This document shows positions 44,001 through 54,602 of a stretch of DNA of 64,000 nt, one piece after another. Location: assembly GCA_015493635.1 (NCBI GenBank), contig WGCU01000077.1, positions 23,442-87,441 on the forward strand, in the 5' to 3' direction. Position 1 is the first letter of the stretch. Every line of letters begins with the position of its first letter. The stretch is from Spirochaetaceae bacterium. GTDB lineage: Bacteria; Spirochaetota; Spirochaetia; B11-G9. A model generated the notes under the pieces. It made no database searches, was not told the origin of the DNA, and saw nothing but the letters and a program-made list of their open reading frames with translations. Both the position numbers and the translations under genes were made by a program.

Positions 44001-44764
44001 ACGGAACCAACTGTGAGGATGAAAGCACTCTGGCCTTCCGGAAAGAGGGAGCGGATGTGGAAACCTTTATATTCAGAAACAGAAGCTCTTCGGATGTAAA
44101 GGAATCCATAAGAGTTCTGTCGGAGAGGATAAAAAACAGCCGGATACTCTTTCTTCCCGGAGGGTTCTCCGCCGGAGACGAGCCTGACGGATCGGGAAAG
44201 TTTATAGTCTCTGTTCTCAAGACCCCTTCGGTATCGGATGCGGTAAGCACCCTTCTGGAAAAAGAGGGGCTTATCCTTGGTATCTGCAACGGCTTTCAGG
44301 CCCTTATAAAATCGGGGCTCCTCCCCTACGGGAAGATCGGAGGCGTGGATGAAAAATCTCCCACCCTTATCGAGAACACCGTCGGGAGACACATCTCTGC
44401 AATTGCACCGACCAGATACACCGGAGCTTCATCTCCCTGGCTGGAAGGATTTACCGAAGGGGAGATCCATCACCTTCCTTTTTCCCACGGCGAAGGCAGA
44501 TTCAAGGCTGAACCGGAGGTTCTGGACAAACTGTTTGCCTCCGGCCAGGTAGCTTTTCAGTACGCTGACCTTAAGGGCAATCCTCTTACAGGGGAGGACT
44601 GCATAAACGGAAGTGACGGAGGAGTGGAAGGGATCATCTCTCCGGACGGCAGGATCCTGGGGAAGATGGGGCACAGTGAAAGATACAGGGATATGCTCTA
44701 TAAAAACTATCCCGGATTCAAACATCAGAACATATTTGCAGCTGGAGTAAGATATTTTAAGTAA
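41015..44764 (+). CDS. purL: phosphoribosylformylglycinamidine synthase, single-chain (large) type
   Basis: 1249 residues, combining the synthetase and glutaminase functions; makes FGAM in the fourth step of purine synthesis. SDHCRHTTFETEL, NETHNHPTELEPFGG and GGATGRDGCGGATGSS mark the two ATPase-like halves; a C-terminal class I amidotransferase domain carries GICNGFQAL (nucleophile Cys) and SHGEGRF (His, Glu). The layout and length match the clostridial-type single-chain PurL. ATG 41015 has GGAGG eleven bases upstream, folded into the riboswitch platform. First gene of the pur operon. Confidence 0.97.
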   Translation: MHSSFRVFVEKRHGYSAKSKNILKELKSLFHLPLLEDVRLITFYEIFGPSPEEGMKYAEEILSEPPADIFSTEFQSSEGRFIAAEYLPGQFDQRADSAESCFALLLGRDGVSVRSGQILDLTGSISQEEYSRIKDYWINPVEMREKRFEPEPALGTYPPPEKPEILTGFTAAGKDDLEKIILKYGLAMDIKDLMFTQEYFKSIDRDPYLGEIRVVDTYWSDHCRHTTFETELSEIEFPSRGITEPVREAWETYLAARNRTGRESKPVTLMDIATIWGKDMLKRGKLEDLEVSEEINAASVKIKADTPSGEIDWLMMFKNETHNHPTELEPFGGASTCIGGAIRDPLSGRAFVYQAARITGSADPRKGPEETLKGKLPQRYITTRAAAGYSSYGNQIGLATSFVREIYDSGYAAKRMEVGAVVGGAPAEHVIREAPAPGDVVLVIGGATGRDGCGGATGSSKSHKEDSITTAGAEVQKGNAPEERKLQRLFRSKKAASIIKRCNDFGAGGACVAIGELSPGVRIHLDRLPVKYRGLSATELAISESQERMAVVVAAENRDKMIELAAEENLEAVSAAEITDNRRLIMEYGSERVVDISRSFLDTSGVDRKTTAKIKEIDPLTAPFTPKADGESIKEKLLNRLGRLDVAGRKGLVEMFDSTVGAGTVLMPLGGVYQETEAEASVHLLPITGTKTASVLAAGYNPEISKWSPFHGAVYAVTEALSRIAAAGGNWEKTRFSFQEYFPSPGSNPQMWGLPLSALLGGLWAQAAFDLPAIGGKDSMSGTFENLTVPPALIAFGVTTARGDKVISPELKKAGNSLYLLYTPRDSSLLPEVGVFKKNMRILQEGIKGGRIVSAWSLKEGGLAEALAKVSFGNRLGAEVDLTGIDIGLFDLSYGSFLIEAEQGSNIREAERLGEVIPSRKLKLKGEHGEETIALKEVFEESRKTLSEVFPLSNSPEGDVRIKENLKTKQTAAGFKESLASPVIPTPPKVIIPVFYGTNCEDESTLAFRKEGADVETFIFRNRSSSDVKESIRVLSERIKNSRILFLPGGFSAGDEPDGSGKFIVSVLKTPSVSDAVSTLLEKEGLILGICNGFQALIKSGLLPYGKIGGVDEKSPTLIENTVGRHISAIAPTRYTGASSPWLEGFTEGEIHHLPFSHGEGRFKAEPEVLDKLFASGQVAFQYADLKGNPLTGEDCINGSDGGVEGIISPDGRILGKMGHSERYRDMLYKNYPGFKHQNIFAAGVRYFK

Positions 44765-44776
44765 GGAGGCATTTTT

Positions 44777-45256
44777 ATGCAGGTGGCGCTGATTATGGGA
44801 TCAAAATCCGACACGAAGAGTATGGCCCCCGCCGCTGAACTATTAAAGGATTTTGGAGTAAAGGCACGTTCCTTCATTCTCTCCGCCCACAGGGTACCGG
44901 AGAAGCTGGAGGAGGTTCTAAGGGAGCTGGAAAAAGAGGATACCGTCTGCATAATTGCAGGAGCCGGCCTAGCGGCGCATCTGCCCGGGGTTATTGCATC
45001 AAAGACGCTGATCCCTGTTGTGGGGGTACCCCTGGATGTAAAGCTCGGAGGAATGGATGCCCTTCTCTCCATAGTCCAGATGCCCAAGGGAATACCCGTG
45101 GCAACGGTCGGGATAGGCAACTCGGTAAACGGAGCACTGACAGCACTGCAGTTTGCCGCCGCAGCTGATCCGTCTGTAAAAGAAAAACTGTCTGAATACA
45201 GAAAAAACATGAAAGAAAAATTTTTATCCGAAAACGGAGGGGAGATTACGTTATGA
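44777..45256 (+). CDS. purE: N5-carboxyaminoimidazole ribonucleotide mutase (class I PurE)
   Basis: 159 residues. [44 protein letters not shown] and [14 protein letters not shown] are class I signatures (AHR, and AG.AAHLPG), as in E. coli, rather than class II (AHK) as described for Treponema denticola. Class I needs N5-CAIR from PurK, which is not in this cluster. AAGGAGG precedes ATG 44777. The stop overlaps purC (ATGA). Confidence 0.93.
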   Translation: MQVALIMGSKSDTKSMAPAAELLKDFGVKARSFILSAHRVPEKLEEVLRELEKEDTVCIIAGAGLAAHLPGVIASKTLIPVVGVPLDVKLGGMDALLSIVQMPKGIPVATVGIGNSVNGALTALQFAAAADPSVKEKLSEYRKNMKEKFLSENGGEITL

Positions 45257-45969
45257 CAAAAGGGAAGATGATCTATGAGGGAAAGGCAAAACAGCTCTTT
45301 GAGACTGAAGACAGGAACAAAGTACTGGTCTATTTCAAGGACGATGCCACTGCATTGAACGGAGCCAAGATGGCTCAGATTCACGACAAGGGAATTGTAA
45401 ACAACAAGATTACATCCATGCTTTTCAAGCTGCTGGAGAAAGAGGGAATTCCGACCCATTTTATCGATAGAATAAGCGACAGGGAACAGCTCTGCAGGAA
45501 AGTCGATATCTTCCCCCTTGAGGTAATTGTAAGGAACGTTGTTGCAGGGCACATGGCTGAACGTGTAGGGCTTCCCGAGGGAACGGAGATACCCAACACC
45601 ATATTCGAGATAAGCTATAAAAAGGACGAACTCGGAGATCCGCTTATAAACGATCACTATGCGGTAGCCCTGGGTGCGGCCACCTACGAAGAACTCAAAG
45701 AAATCTACGCCATGGCCGGCAGAATAAACAAGATCCTTATCGATTTCTTTGCCACCCTGGGTTTGAGACTTGTGGACTTCAAACTCGAGTTCGGGAAGGA
45801 CGAAGAGGGGAACATTCTTCTTGCCGACGAGATAAGCCAGGACACGTGCAGACTGTGGGATCTTGAAACCGGGAAAAAGATGGACAAGGACCGGTTCAGA
45901 AGAGACCTGGGAGATCTGGAAGAGACCTACCGGGAAATTCTGAAACGTGTGGAGTCAAAGCTTAAATGA
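45253..45969 (+). CDS. purC: SAICAR synthetase
   Basis: 238 residues. It joins CAIR to aspartate with ATP to form [63 protein letters not shown] and [10 protein letters not shown] are family motifs. It overlaps purE and purF by four bases each (ATGA), a sign of coupled translation. Confidence 0.97.
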   Translation: MTKGKMIYEGKAKQLFETEDRNKVLVYFKDDATALNGAKMAQIHDKGIVNNKITSMLFKLLEKEGIPTHFIDRISDREQLCRKVDIFPLEVIVRNVVAGHMAERVGLPEGTEIPNTIFEISYKKDELGDPLINDHYAVALGAATYEELKEIYAMAGRINKILIDFFATLGLRLVDFKLEFGKDEEGNILLADEISQDTCRLWDLETGKKMDKDRFRRDLGDLEETYREILKRVESKLK

Positions 45970-47333
45970 ACGACAAGATGGAGGAAGAATGCGGAGTTTT
46001 CGGGGTATTCGGAAGCTCCGGGGATGAAACTGCCAACCTGATCTATTCGGGACTCCTTGCCCTCCAGCACCGGGGGCAGGAGAGTGCCGGAATTTCCATC
46101 CAGACCGGTGAGAAGATAATAACCCGCAAAAGCATGGGACTGGCCAGCGAGGCTTTCAAGGCAGTAAATCCGGAAACCCTAACGGGAACATCCGGGGTCG
46201 GCCATGTAAGATATTCAACATCAGGGGATAAAAGTCTTACCAACGCCCAGCCTCTGGTGGGACACTGCAAACTTGGGGACCTGGCAATAGCCCATAACGG
46301 GAACCTGGTCAACGCGGATATTATACGGTCCCTTATGGAGGACGGAGGCACCGTTTTTCAGACAACCAGCGACTCCGAAATTCTGCTGAACCTGATATCC
46401 AGAGGAGCTTCCTCCGGGAGCTACGACAAGGCTATAAGGGAGGCTGCAAGTGCGGTAAAGGGATCCTACTCAACCATTATACTTACCGAAGACCGCCTTG
46501 CCGCAGTAAGAGACCCCTACGGGATAAGGCCCCTCTGTATCGGCAAACTGGGGGATATCTACATAGTATCCTCCGAGACCTGCGCCCTGGATGCGGTGGG
46601 AGCCGACTTTGTAAGGGACATTGAACCGGGAGAGCTGGTTTTCATAGACAAGAACGGAATCCACAGCGAGATAACGGGAAAGGGAAGTGAACAGAACACA
46701 TGTCTTTTCGAGTACATCTACTTCGCCCGTCCTGACAGCGTAATAGACGGCATAAGTGTCTACAGGTTCAGGTACCAGAGCGGAATGGAGCTCTACAACG
46801 AACATCCGGTCAAAGCTGATGTAGTTGTAGGAGTTCCAGACTCCGGACTTGCTGCTGCCCTGGGTTATGCGGCAGCTTCCGGTATTCCCTTTACCCACGG
46901 ACTAATAAAGAACAAGTACAGCGGGAGGTCCTTCATCGCCCCCTCCAAACACTTAAGGGAGCAGACCGTAAACGTCAAGCTTAACGTACTTAAGGAAGAG
47001 GTAAATGGGAAGCGGGTTATTCTGATTGATGACTCTCTTGTCCGGGGAACTACGAGTAAAAAGCTGATCAAGTCTTTACGAAAAGCGGGAGCTGAGGAAG
47101 TGCACCTGGGGATTGTTTCACCCCCGGTTACACACTCCTGCTACTTCGGAATAGACACCCCCTACAGAACCGAGCTTATTGCCGCGGGAAAGAGTACCGA
47201 AGAGATATGCCAGCTTATAGGTGCCGATTCTCTCTTCTACATTTCTCCCGAAGGTGTGCTGAAGTCCACGGGAAAAGAGAAGGGATTCTGCATGGGCTGT
47301 TTTAACGGGATCTATCCCATGTCATACAGTTAA
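45966..47333 (+). CDS. purF: amidophosphoribosyltransferase, Fe-S type
   Basis: 455 residues. After an eight-residue propeptide (MNDKMEEE) comes CGVFGVFG, with the N-terminal nucleophile Cys of the glutaminase domain. The PRTase loop is [18 protein letters not shown]. Cysteines equivalent to those binding a 4Fe-4S cluster in Bacillus PurF are seen in [24 protein letters not shown] and CMGCFNG. It makes phosphoribosylamine, first step of the pathway, and is feedback inhibited by purine nucleotides in homologues. Confidence 0.97.
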   Translation: MNDKMEEECGVFGVFGSSGDETANLIYSGLLALQHRGQESAGISIQTGEKIITRKSMGLASEAFKAVNPETLTGTSGVGHVRYSTSGDKSLTNAQPLVGHCKLGDLAIAHNGNLVNADIIRSLMEDGGTVFQTTSDSEILLNLISRGASSGSYDKAIREAASAVKGSYSTIILTEDRLAAVRDPYGIRPLCIGKLGDIYIVSSETCALDAVGADFVRDIEPGELVFIDKNGIHSEITGKGSEQNTCLFEYIYFARPDSVIDGISVYRFRYQSGMELYNEHPVKADVVVGVPDSGLAAALGYAAASGIPFTHGLIKNKYSGRSFIAPSKHLREQTVNVKLNVLKEEVNGKRVILIDDSLVRGTTSKKLIKSLRKAGAEEVHLGIVSPPVTHSCYFGIDTPYRTELIAAGKSTEEICQLIGADSLFYISPEGVLKSTGKEKGFCMGCFNGIYPMSYS

Positions 47334-47342
47334 GAGGTAAAG

Positions 47343-48350
47343 ATGAGTAAAAACTACAAAGAGGCCGGAGTGGACAAGGAAGAGGGATACCGCTCCGTAT
47401 CCCTTATGAAAGAGCACGCGGCCAAAACCGCAGACAGGAACGTTCTTGGCGGGCTGGGGAGCTTTGCCTCCCTGTACGCTCTTCCGGCTATGGAAGAACC
47501 TGTTCTGGTCAGCGGAACCGACGGGGTAGGCACGAAACTGGAGATTGCCCTTAAACACAGAGTTTACGATACAGTGGGAAAGGACTGTTTCGCCATGTGC
47601 GCCAACGACGTCCTGTGCCATGGGGCGAAACCCCTGTTTTTCCTGGACTACCTTGCCTGCGGGAAACTGGAAGCGGAGGTTGCATCGGAAATTGTAAAGG
47701 GGATCTCCGAAGCCTGCACAGAGGCACAGTGCTCCCTGGTCGGCGGAGAGACCGCCGAGATGCCCGGATTCTACCGGAAAGGAGACTATGACGTTGCAGG
47801 TTTCTGCGTCGGAGCAGTGGAACGGAAGAAAATAGTCGACGGTTCAAAGGTAAAAGAAGGTGATCTCCTTCTCGGGATCGAGTCCTCGGGCATTCACAGC
47901 AACGGATTCAGTCTGGTAAGAATGCTCTTCAAGAATATGGAGGCCGATTTTGAAGGCTCTCCCCTGTACAAGACCCTTCTTACCCCCACAACCTTATACG
48001 TTACGCCCGTTTTGAAGCTTCTAGGGCAGATTGATATCCGCGGAATGGCCCATATAACCGGCGGCGGACTTCCGGAGAATCTTCCAAGAACCATCCCCGA
48101 GGGTCTCGGCGTAAGGGTTGACAAGAGTTCCATACCCGTTCCTTCAATCTTCAAATACATTCAGGAACAGGGAGTGGAGGAAGAGGAGATGTGGAACACC
48201 TTTAACATGGGTATAGGATTTGTTCTTGTTATGGATCCTGCAGATTTTCAGACAGCCCGCAGGCTGCTTGAAAAAGAGGGGCTTGAATCCTTCGCAATAG
48301 GTTCTGTGGTAAAGACAAAGAATCCGGAGGAGAAGTTTTGCTTCGTATAG
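47343..48350 (+). CDS. purM: phosphoribosylformylglycinamidine cyclo-ligase
   Basis: 335 residues. It cyclises FGAM to aminoimidazole ribonucleotide with ATP. SGTDGVGTKLEIAL, AMCANDVLCHGAKPLFFLDYLACG, LVGGETAEMPGFY, GIESSGIHSNGFSLVR and HITGGGLPENLPR are diagnostic. AAGAGGTAAAG precedes ATG 47343. Its last bases overlap purN by 13. Confidence 0.97.
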   Translation: MSKNYKEAGVDKEEGYRSVSLMKEHAAKTADRNVLGGLGSFASLYALPAMEEPVLVSGTDGVGTKLEIALKHRVYDTVGKDCFAMCANDVLCHGAKPLFFLDYLACGKLEAEVASEIVKGISEACTEAQCSLVGGETAEMPGFYRKGDYDVAGFCVGAVERKKIVDGSKVKEGDLLLGIESSGIHSNGFSLVRMLFKNMEADFEGSPLYKTLLTPTTLYVTPVLKLLGQIDIRGMAHITGGGLPENLPRTIPEGLGVRVDKSSIPVPSIFKYIQEQGVEEEEMWNTFNMGIGFVLVMDPADFQTARRLLEKEGLESFAIGSVVKTKNPEEKFCFV

Positions 48351-48922
48351 GGGTTCTCATATCCGGCGGAGGAACCAACCTTCAGGCGCTTATTGATGCC
48401 GTAGATGGGGGTATTCTGGATGCACGGATTACCAAAGTAATCGCCGACCGACCCGCCGGGGGGCTTAAAAGGGCAGCATCAGCGGGAATACCCGCCATTA
48501 TGCTGGACAGGACGATCTACGGAAAAGAGCTTTCCGAAAGGATTATGGAGGAGCTTAAGGGGGAAGCGGACATTGTTGTTCTTGCAGGTTTTCTGTCTAT
48601 TCTGGGCAGCTCTTTTGTGAAAGCGTACAGGGGCAGGATAATAAACATCCACCCATCCCTGCTGCCATCCTACGGAGGTAAGGGGATGCACGGCATTCAT
48701 GTACACGAAGCTGTTATAGCCGCAGGGGATAAGTACAGCGGCTGCACCGTTCACCTTGTGGAAGAGGGAGTGGATACGGGGAAGATTCTCGCTCAAAAAA
48801 AGGTAAGAGTAGTACCCGGCGACACCCCGGAAAGTCTTGCCAAGAGGATTCTTGAAGAGGAGCACTCCCTTCTCATATCCGCAGTCAAGAATATGGCAAA
48901 GAGCATGGAGGATAAACAATGA
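48338..48922 (+). CDS. purN: phosphoribosylglycinamide formyltransferase
   Basis: 194 residues. It transfers a formyl group from 10-formyl-THF to GAR. GVLISGGGTNLQALIDA, LAGFLSILG, NIHPSLLPSYGGKGMHG and HLVEEGVDTGKIL are family motifs including the catalytic Asn/His/Asp area. Start is TTG 48338 (GGAGGAG six bases upstream), inside the purM end; an ATG start is not available near the N-terminus. Overlaps purD (ATGA). Confidence 0.95.
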   Translation: MLRIGVLISGGGTNLQALIDAVDGGILDARITKVIADRPAGGLKRAASAGIPAIMLDRTIYGKELSERIMEELKGEADIVVLAGFLSILGSSFVKAYRGRIINIHPSLLPSYGGKGMHGIHVHEAVIAAGDKYSGCTVHLVEEGVDTGKILAQKKVRVVPGDTPESLAKRILEEEHSLLISAVKNMAKSMEDKQ

Positions 48923-50166
48923 AGATAATGGTTCTCGGCAGCGGGGGGAGGGAGCATGCCCTTACCTGCGCCTTTTTAAAGAACAGAGATGTTGAAAAGA
49001 TCTACTGCGTTCCGGGAAACGGAGGGACTGAGGATCTGGAGAAGTGTGAAAACGTAAACCTGAAGACAATCGACGGGATAGTCCGCTTTTGCCGGGAAAA
49101 GGGGATCGATCTTGCCATGCCCGGCTCCGAGGCTGCCCTTGTGAAAGGGATAGTGGACAGGTTGACTGAGGCAGGCATAAAAGCATTCGGACCGGACAGA
49201 AAAGCGGCCATGCTTGAGGGAAGCAAGGCCTTTGCCAAGGATTTTATGAATAAGTACGGCGTCAGGACAGCAGGATACAGAAGCTTCAGCTCCTACAAAG
49301 ACGCTCTCGGCTATCTTTCGGAATGTCCCTTCCCTGCAGTAATCAAGGCAGACGGCCTGGCAGCGGGGAAAGGGGTAATCATCTGCAGGAGAAGAGAAGA
49401 GGCGGAGGATGCTCTCAAGCTGATAATGGTTGACAAACACTTCGGCAGTTCCGGAGACAGGGTTGTTATAGAGGAGTTTCTCGAAGGCTTCGAGGCCTCG
49501 ATCCACTGCTTTTTCGACGGCAAGACATTTCTGCCCCTTCTGTCGGCAAAGGACCACAAGAAGATAGGAGAGGGAGAGAGGGGCCCGAATACCGGTGGGA
49601 TGGGGGTTGCTGCTCCTAATCCCGGGATGACAGATGAGCTCTGGGAGGACTTCAACAAAAATATCCTGGCCCCGACAAAAGAGGGGCTGCTGTCCGAAGG
49701 TTTGACCTTTCAGGGGGTTATCTTCTTCGGAGTTCTCGTTCAGAACGGCAGGTGCTATCTTCTGGAGTACAACATGAGGATGGGAGATCCCGAAACACAG
49801 GGGATGCTCTCCCTGCTGGATTCCGACTTTACAACCCTTGTTACCGGCACCCTCTCGGGGAAACTGGAAAATACCGAACTGAAGTGGAAAGAGGGTTGTG
49901 CTTGCTGCGTAGTTCTGGCATCTGAAGGATACCCCGGCACCTACCGGACAGGATACGAAATAAAAGGGATCACTCCGGATATATCATCCAACATATATAT
50001 GGCGGGGGTACAGAAAAAAGAGGGTCTCCCGGTAACCTCCGGCGGACGCGTTTTGAGCGTTACCGCCGTTGGATCAAACCTTGAAGAGGCCAGATCCCTC
50101 TGCTACCGGGATGTCGAAAAAATCTCCTTTAAGGGGAAGACATTCAGAAAAGATATCGGCCTTTAA
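48919..50166 (+). CDS. purD: phosphoribosylamine-glycine ligase
   Basis: 415 residues. It joins phosphoribosylamine and glycine (GAR synthetase). VLGSGGREHALTCAF, AVIKADGLAAGKGVIICR, VVIEEFLEGFEASIH, GPNTGGMGVAAPNP and YNMRMGDPETQGMLSL are the ATP-grasp signatures. Last gene of the pur operon; its stop lies nine bases from the end of the convergent carB. purH, purB and purK are not in this window. Confidence 0.97.
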   Translation: MKIMVLGSGGREHALTCAFLKNRDVEKIYCVPGNGGTEDLEKCENVNLKTIDGIVRFCREKGIDLAMPGSEAALVKGIVDRLTEAGIKAFGPDRKAAMLEGSKAFAKDFMNKYGVRTAGYRSFSSYKDALGYLSECPFPAVIKADGLAAGKGVIICRRREEAEDALKLIMVDKHFGSSGDRVVIEEFLEGFEASIHCFFDGKTFLPLLSAKDHKKIGEGERGPNTGGMGVAAPNPGMTDELWEDFNKNILAPTKEGLLSEGLTFQGVIFFGVLVQNGRCYLLEYNMRMGDPETQGMLSLLDSDFTTLVTGTLSGKLENTELKWKEGCACCVVLASEGYPGTYRTGYEIKGITPDISSNIYMAGVQKKEGLPVTSGGRVLSVTAVGSNLEEARSLCYRDVEKISFKGKTFRKDIGL

Positions 50167-50167
50167 T

Positions 50168-50190
50168 CAAAGCTCCTACAGGGGCTTTAC
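50168..50190. terminator. weak hairpin between convergent pur and pyr operons
   Basis: AAAGCTCC-TAC-AGGGGCTTT at the junction of purD and carB, one G-U pair, with T-rich sequence on both sides but no proper U-tract. It may serve both operons as a two-way terminator; weak call. Confidence 0.35.
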
Positions 50191-53100
50191 GTTTATCTCC
50201 CCTTTTTTCAGGAACCCGATCCCTTCCACCGCCGCCCACGCTGCGGTGGTTGTTGTCGTATAGGGGATACTCCTTTTAAGAGCCTCTATACGGATGTCGT
50301 GGTCCCCCTTCTTGGCATATCCGCCCAGGGGGGTATTTATTAAAAGATCTATCCTGCCGCTTCTCAAATGGTCCACAACATTGGGGTTTCCTTCGTGGGT
50401 CTTCAGAATTACCTCGGCAAAGATCCCGTTGTCGTAGAGGAACTGGGCGGTTCCTCTCGTCGCCGCAATTTCGAATCCCATATCCGCCAGTTTCTGAGCC
50501 GTCGGAAGGATTGTCTCCCTGTCCTTGTCATGAACCGATATAAATACTCTGCCCTTTACGGGAAGGCTGTTCCCCACAGCTATCTGAGCTTTTGCGTAAG
50601 CCTCTGCAAAAGACTCTCCCATTCCTATTACCTCACCGGTGGACTTCATCTCCGGCCCCAGAAGGGGATCGATGTCGTTAAAACGGTCAAATGGGAACAC
50701 GGCCTCTTTTACTGCCCATCCGGTTTTACAGCTTCCCGAACCTGTTCCGCCGGATGTAAGCTCCTGGCTTTCCAGATCCTTACCGAGCCATACATTTACC
50801 GCCGCCTTTACAAGATCAACTCCGCTTGCCTTCGAGAGAAAAGGAACGGTCCTGGATGCCCTGGGGTTCACCTCCAGAACGTACAACAGGTTGTCCTTTA
50901 CGGCAAACTGTATGTTGAGAAACCCCTTGACCTCCAGCTTCCGTGCAATCCTGACCGTTGCACTCTTCATCTCCTTCAGAATCTCCGGTGTCGATTTGAA
51001 GGGCGGGAAAACACAGGCCGAGTCGCCGGAATGGATCCCCGCAGCTTCGATGTGCTGCATGATCCCCGCTATATAGACGTTCTTTCCGTCGCATACGGCA
51101 TCGAGGTCGTACTCAAAGGCATCTTCCAGAAACTGATCCACAAGAAGAGGAGATTCTTCGGAAAGCTGGACCCCGCTTTCAAGATAATCCAGAAGCTCCT
51201 CCCTGTTGTAGGCAATGTACATGCTCTTTCCGCCCAGAACGAAGGAAGGACGGAGGAGTACCGGATATCCTATCTCCGCGGCCCTGTCAAGGATGTCTTT
51301 TCTGTTTCCGGCCATAAGCCCCTTAGGCTGCCGCAGGGACAGGGCATTGACCATATTCGAGAAAGCCTCTCTGTCTTCAACCCTTGTAATACTCTCTATG
51401 GAGGTACCGACAATCTCTGCACCCCACTTTTTAAGATCCTCCGCCACGTTCAGCGAGGATTGCCCGCCGAGCTGAACGACAATCTTCTTAGTCCCCTCTT
51501 TCTCCATTATGGCCTTGATACTCTCGGAGGTGACAGACTCCATGTACAGCCTGTCGGAAACGTTGAAGTCAGTGGAAACGGTCTCGGGGTTGGAGTTGAC
51601 CATTACAGTCTTTACCCCGTTGTCCCGGTAGTTAAGGGAAGCAAGGGTACAGCAGGTATCGAACTCGAGTCCCTGGCCTATCCGGTTGGGACCGCTTGCC
51701 GCTATTACAACCGCGCTCTCACCCATCCCCTTTGCCTCGTCGGCCTCGCCGAAGGTGGAGTAGAAGTACGGGGTTTTTGCCGCGAACTCTCCGGCACAGG
51801 TATCCACAAAGTGGAAAGACGCCTTTATTCCATGCTCTTCCCTTAACCCCTGCACTGCAGCCTCACCGATTCCCGTAACGCCTGAGATCTGCCTGTCCGA
51901 CATTCCCGCTCTCTTTGCTTCGAGAAGAAGATCTTTGCTAAAGTCTTTTTCATTACCCGAAAGGGCTTCCAGCTTTTTTTCAAGATCAACGAGTTCCAAA
52001 AGGTTGTAGAGAAACCAGTAATCGTATCCGGTTTTTCCATGCACATCCTCTACAGCTTTCTCCCCTTCCCTTTTGAGGATGGTATAGGCACCGAAAATTC
52101 TTAAGGGATGACGGGTGGAAACGATCTTCTCCAGAGCATCGCCTTCCTGATCCAGCGCCCCCAGCCCCTCGAACCCTGCTTCACAGGAACGGATTGCCTT
52201 GTTAAGGGCCTCGTTAAAGGTCCGCCCCAGAGCAAGGGATTCTCCCACAGATTTCATCTGTGTATTGAGCTCGGTATAGCCTCCGGCAAACTTTTCGATC
52301 TCAAACCTCGGCACCTTTACTGCACAGTAATCCAGGGTGGGCTCAAAACTCGAGACCGTTACTCCGGTTATGTCGTTCAGAATCTCATCCAGGGTGTATC
52401 CCACCGAAAGCCGGGCGGAACAAAGAGCGATGGGAAACCCCGTAGCCTTACTCGCCAGAGCCGAAGAGCGGGAAACACGGGGGTTCATCTCTATTATAAC
52501 CCTCTTCCCGGTTTCAGGATGAACTGCAAACTGAACATTTGCCCCTCCGCAGTCAATTCCCACGGCTCTAAGCACCTTTATGGAGGCATCCCTCATTTCC
52601 TGATACTCGGTATCCGAAAGGGTCTGGATGGGGGCTACGGTAATACTGTCTCCGGTATGAATTCCCATGGGATCCACGTTCTCTATGGAGCAGACAACAA
52701 CGGCGTTATCCGCATGATCCCTCATAACCTCCATCTCGAACTCCTTCCATCCCAGAAGGGATTCCTCTATAAGCACCTCGTGTACGGGGCTGTCAAACAG
52801 CGCCTTTTTTACCAGAGTTTCAAACTCCTCTTCACTCCTCGCTATGCTTCCCCCCTTGCCGCCCAGGGTAAAGCTTGGCCGGATAACCACCGGCAGTCCC
52901 CTCTTTTCCTTGAAGGCACAGGCCTCTTCGAAGGACCCGACGAGGATCGACTCGGGGCTCTTTTCCCCTATCTTTTCCACTACATCTTTAAAGCTTCCTC
53001 TGTCCTCTCCGGCCATTATGGACTCTACCGAAGCGCCGAGGACCTCGACCCCGTACTTTTTCAGAATATCCTGCCGGTACAGATCCAGAGTAAGGTTAAG

Positions 53101-53385
53101 CCCCGTCTGCCCTCCCATGGTCGGAAGGATTGCATCGGGCCTTTCCTTTTCTATTATCGCCTCGAGATACGGAACCTCCAGCGGCTGGGTATAGATCCTG
53201 TCCGCCAGCCCCGGGGTTGTCATTACCGTTGCGGGGTTTGGATTTACCAGAATAACCGTGTACCCTTCCGCCTTGAGTGCTTTTACCGCCTGGGTTCCGG
53301 AGTAGTCGAACTCGCAGGCCTGACCAATTACAATAGGTCCTGATCCTGGAATAAGAATCTTTTTTATGTCTTCTCTCTTCGGCAT
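50176..53385 (-). CDS. carB: carbamoyl-phosphate synthase large subunit
   Basis: 1069 residues, standard length. Two homologous ATP-grasp halves begin [21 protein letters not shown] and [34 protein letters not shown] and [16 protein letters not shown] are the paired nucleotide sites. The C-terminal 140 residues form the MGS-like allosteric domain that binds UMP/ornithine in E. coli. It uses ammonia from CarA. ATG overlaps the carA stop by one base (TAATG). Last gene of the pyr operon. Confidence 0.97.
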   Translation of the reverse strand: MPKREDIKKILIPGSGPIVIGQACEFDYSGTQAVKALKAEGYTVILVNPNPATVMTTPGLADRIYTQPLEVPYLEAIIEKERPDAILPTMGGQTGLNLTLDLYRQDILKKYGVEVLGASVESIMAGEDRGSFKDVVEKIGEKSPESILVGSFEEACAFKEKRGLPVVIRPSFTLGGKGGSIARSEEEFETLVKKALFDSPVHEVLIEESLLGWKEFEMEVMRDHADNAVVVCSIENVDPMGIHTGDSITVAPIQTLSDTEYQEMRDASIKVLRAVGIDCGGANVQFAVHPETGKRVIIEMNPRVSRSSALASKATGFPIALCSARLSVGYTLDEILNDITGVTVSSFEPTLDYCAVKVPRFEIEKFAGGYTELNTQMKSVGESLALGRTFNEALNKAIRSCEAGFEGLGALDQEGDALEKIVSTRHPLRIFGAYTILKREGEKAVEDVHGKTGYDYWFLYNLLELVDLEKKLEALSGNEKDFSKDLLLEAKRAGMSDRQISGVTGIGEAAVQGLREEHGIKASFHFVDTCAGEFAAKTPYFYSTFGEADEAKGMGESAVVIAASGPNRIGQGLEFDTCCTLASLNYRDNGVKTVMVNSNPETVSTDFNVSDRLYMESVTSESIKAIMEKEGTKKIVVQLGGQSSLNVAEDLKKWGAEIVGTSIESITRVEDREAFSNMVNALSLRQPKGLMAGNRKDILDRAAEIGYPVLLRPSFVLGGKSMYIAYNREELLDYLESGVQLSEESPLLVDQFLEDAFEYDLDAVCDGKNVYIAGIMQHIEAAGIHSGDSACVFPPFKSTPEILKEMKSATVRIARKLEVKGFLNIQFAVKDNLLYVLEVNPRASRTVPFLSKASGVDLVKAAVNVWLGKDLESQELTSGGTGSGSCKTGWAVKEAVFPFDRFNDIDPLLGPEMKSTGEVIGMGESFAEAYAKAQIAVGNSLPVKGRVFISVHDKDRETILPTAQKLADMGFEIAATRGTAQFLYDNGIFAEVILKTHEGNPNVVDHLRSGRIDLLINTPLGGYAKKGDHDIRIEALKRSIPYTTTTTAAWAAVEGIGFLKKGEINVKPL

Positions 53386-54530
53386 TACTTGTTCTCCGTG
53401 TTTTTAATTATCTCATCGAAAATCCAAAGGGAATCGTGAGGTCCCGGAGCTGCCTCCGGATGTAACTGAGTAGTGATTATGGAAAGCTTTTTATGCTTCA
53501 ATCCCTCTACGGTATTGTCGTTGGAGTTTCTCATCCAGACCTCTACATCCTCAGGCAGAGTCTCTTCGTCGATCATAAACCCGTGGTTCTGGGATGTTAT
53601 CAGAACCTTATCATTCTCCATGTTCCGTACCGGGTGGTTTATTCCATGGTGCCCGAACTTCATCTTTACCGTTTTGGCTCCCAGGGCAAGTCCTATTATC
53701 TGATGTCCGAGACAGATCCCCGAAAGAGGGATCTTTCCTGCAAGATCCTTTACCTGATCAATTATGTGGGTAAGCACCGCGGGATCTCCGGGGCCGTTTG
53801 AAACAAGAACCCCGTCACAGCCGGTTGCCGTAATCTCCCGGGAGGTAAATGTTGAAGGTACCACAGTAACCCTGCATCCTCTATCAAGAAGGCTGCGGAC
53901 TATGTTCTCCTTTATTCCGCAGTCCACCACAACAATATGGGGAGAGCCCTTTGGATTATACCCGGCCTTCTCCGTTGTCCCGGTTTCGGAAACCAGATTG
54001 CATCCCTCCATGGAGGGGCAGGTACTTAAGAACGAAAGGGTCTTCCGCTTTTCATCATCCGAAAGAACCGGAGAATCCCCCCGGGGTCTTACAATAACTC
54101 CGTTGCAGCTTCCCTCGTCCCTGAGCTTAAGGGTAAGGCTCCGGGTATCTACACCGGTGATACCGCTTACTCCGTTGTCCGAAAAATACTTGTCCAACGG
54201 CATTCTTCCCCCCGGAACAGGTCCTTTATACAGAGAACGGACTATCATGGCAGAGAGCCCCGGTTTACCGTCCATGGACTCCGCCCACTTTAAGTCTACC
54301 CCGTAGTTCCCTATATGGGGATAGGTCATAACAACCATCTGCCCGGTATAGGAGGGATCTGTGGCTATCTCCACGTACCCGCTCATTCCCGTATTGAATA
54401 CAACTTCACCGAACGGGATCTGATGCTTAAGGCTCAGATCTTCCACTAAAGGGGGAATAGCCCCGAAGGCCTCCCCGGCATAAGCCGTGCCGTCCTCCAG
54501 CACAAGAAAACATGGTTTATTCATGCCCAT
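53385..54530 (-). CDS. carA: carbamoyl-phosphate synthase small (glutaminase) subunit
   Basis: 381 residues. The C-terminal class I glutaminase carries [15 protein letters not shown] (nucleophile Cys) and [11 protein letters not shown]; the N-terminal domain opens [18 protein letters not shown]. It splits glutamine for CarB. Start ATG 54530 has AGGAG upstream; an in-frame start at 54560 lies beyond that ribosome site. A 72-base gap separates it from pyrC, with no terminator seen. Confidence 0.96.
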   Translation of the reverse strand: MGMNKPCFLVLEDGTAYAGEAFGAIPPLVEDLSLKHQIPFGEVVFNTGMSGYVEIATDPSYTGQMVVMTYPHIGNYGVDLKWAESMDGKPGLSAMIVRSLYKGPVPGGRMPLDKYFSDNGVSGITGVDTRSLTLKLRDEGSCNGVIVRPRGDSPVLSDDEKRKTLSFLSTCPSMEGCNLVSETGTTEKAGYNPKGSPHIVVVDCGIKENIVRSLLDRGCRVTVVPSTFTSREITATGCDGVLVSNGPGDPAVLTHIIDQVKDLAGKIPLSGICLGHQIIGLALGAKTVKMKFGHHGINHPVRNMENDKVLITSQNHGFMIDEETLPEDVEVWMRNSNDNTVEGLKHKKLSIITTQLHPEAAPGPHDSLWIFDEIIKNTENK

Positions 54531-54602
54531 TACTATGAACTCTCCTGTAATTACTGTCAATATAAGAAGTTATGTAAAATTTTAATAGGTTTATCATTCA
54601 AT

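Noticed and set aside
44777-45256. class II PurE (as in Treponema denticola)
   Set aside because: The active-site segments are AHR and [11 protein letters not shown], which are class I.
50368-51846. 492-codon open frame on the plus strand
   Set aside because: It lies wholly antisense to carB, whose motifs are intact; the composition (many Arg, His, Gly) is that of a reverse-frame shadow.
52108-53343. 411-codon open frame on the plus strand
   Set aside because: Antisense to carB, no recognisable motif or ribosome site; frame openness is caused by carB codon bias.
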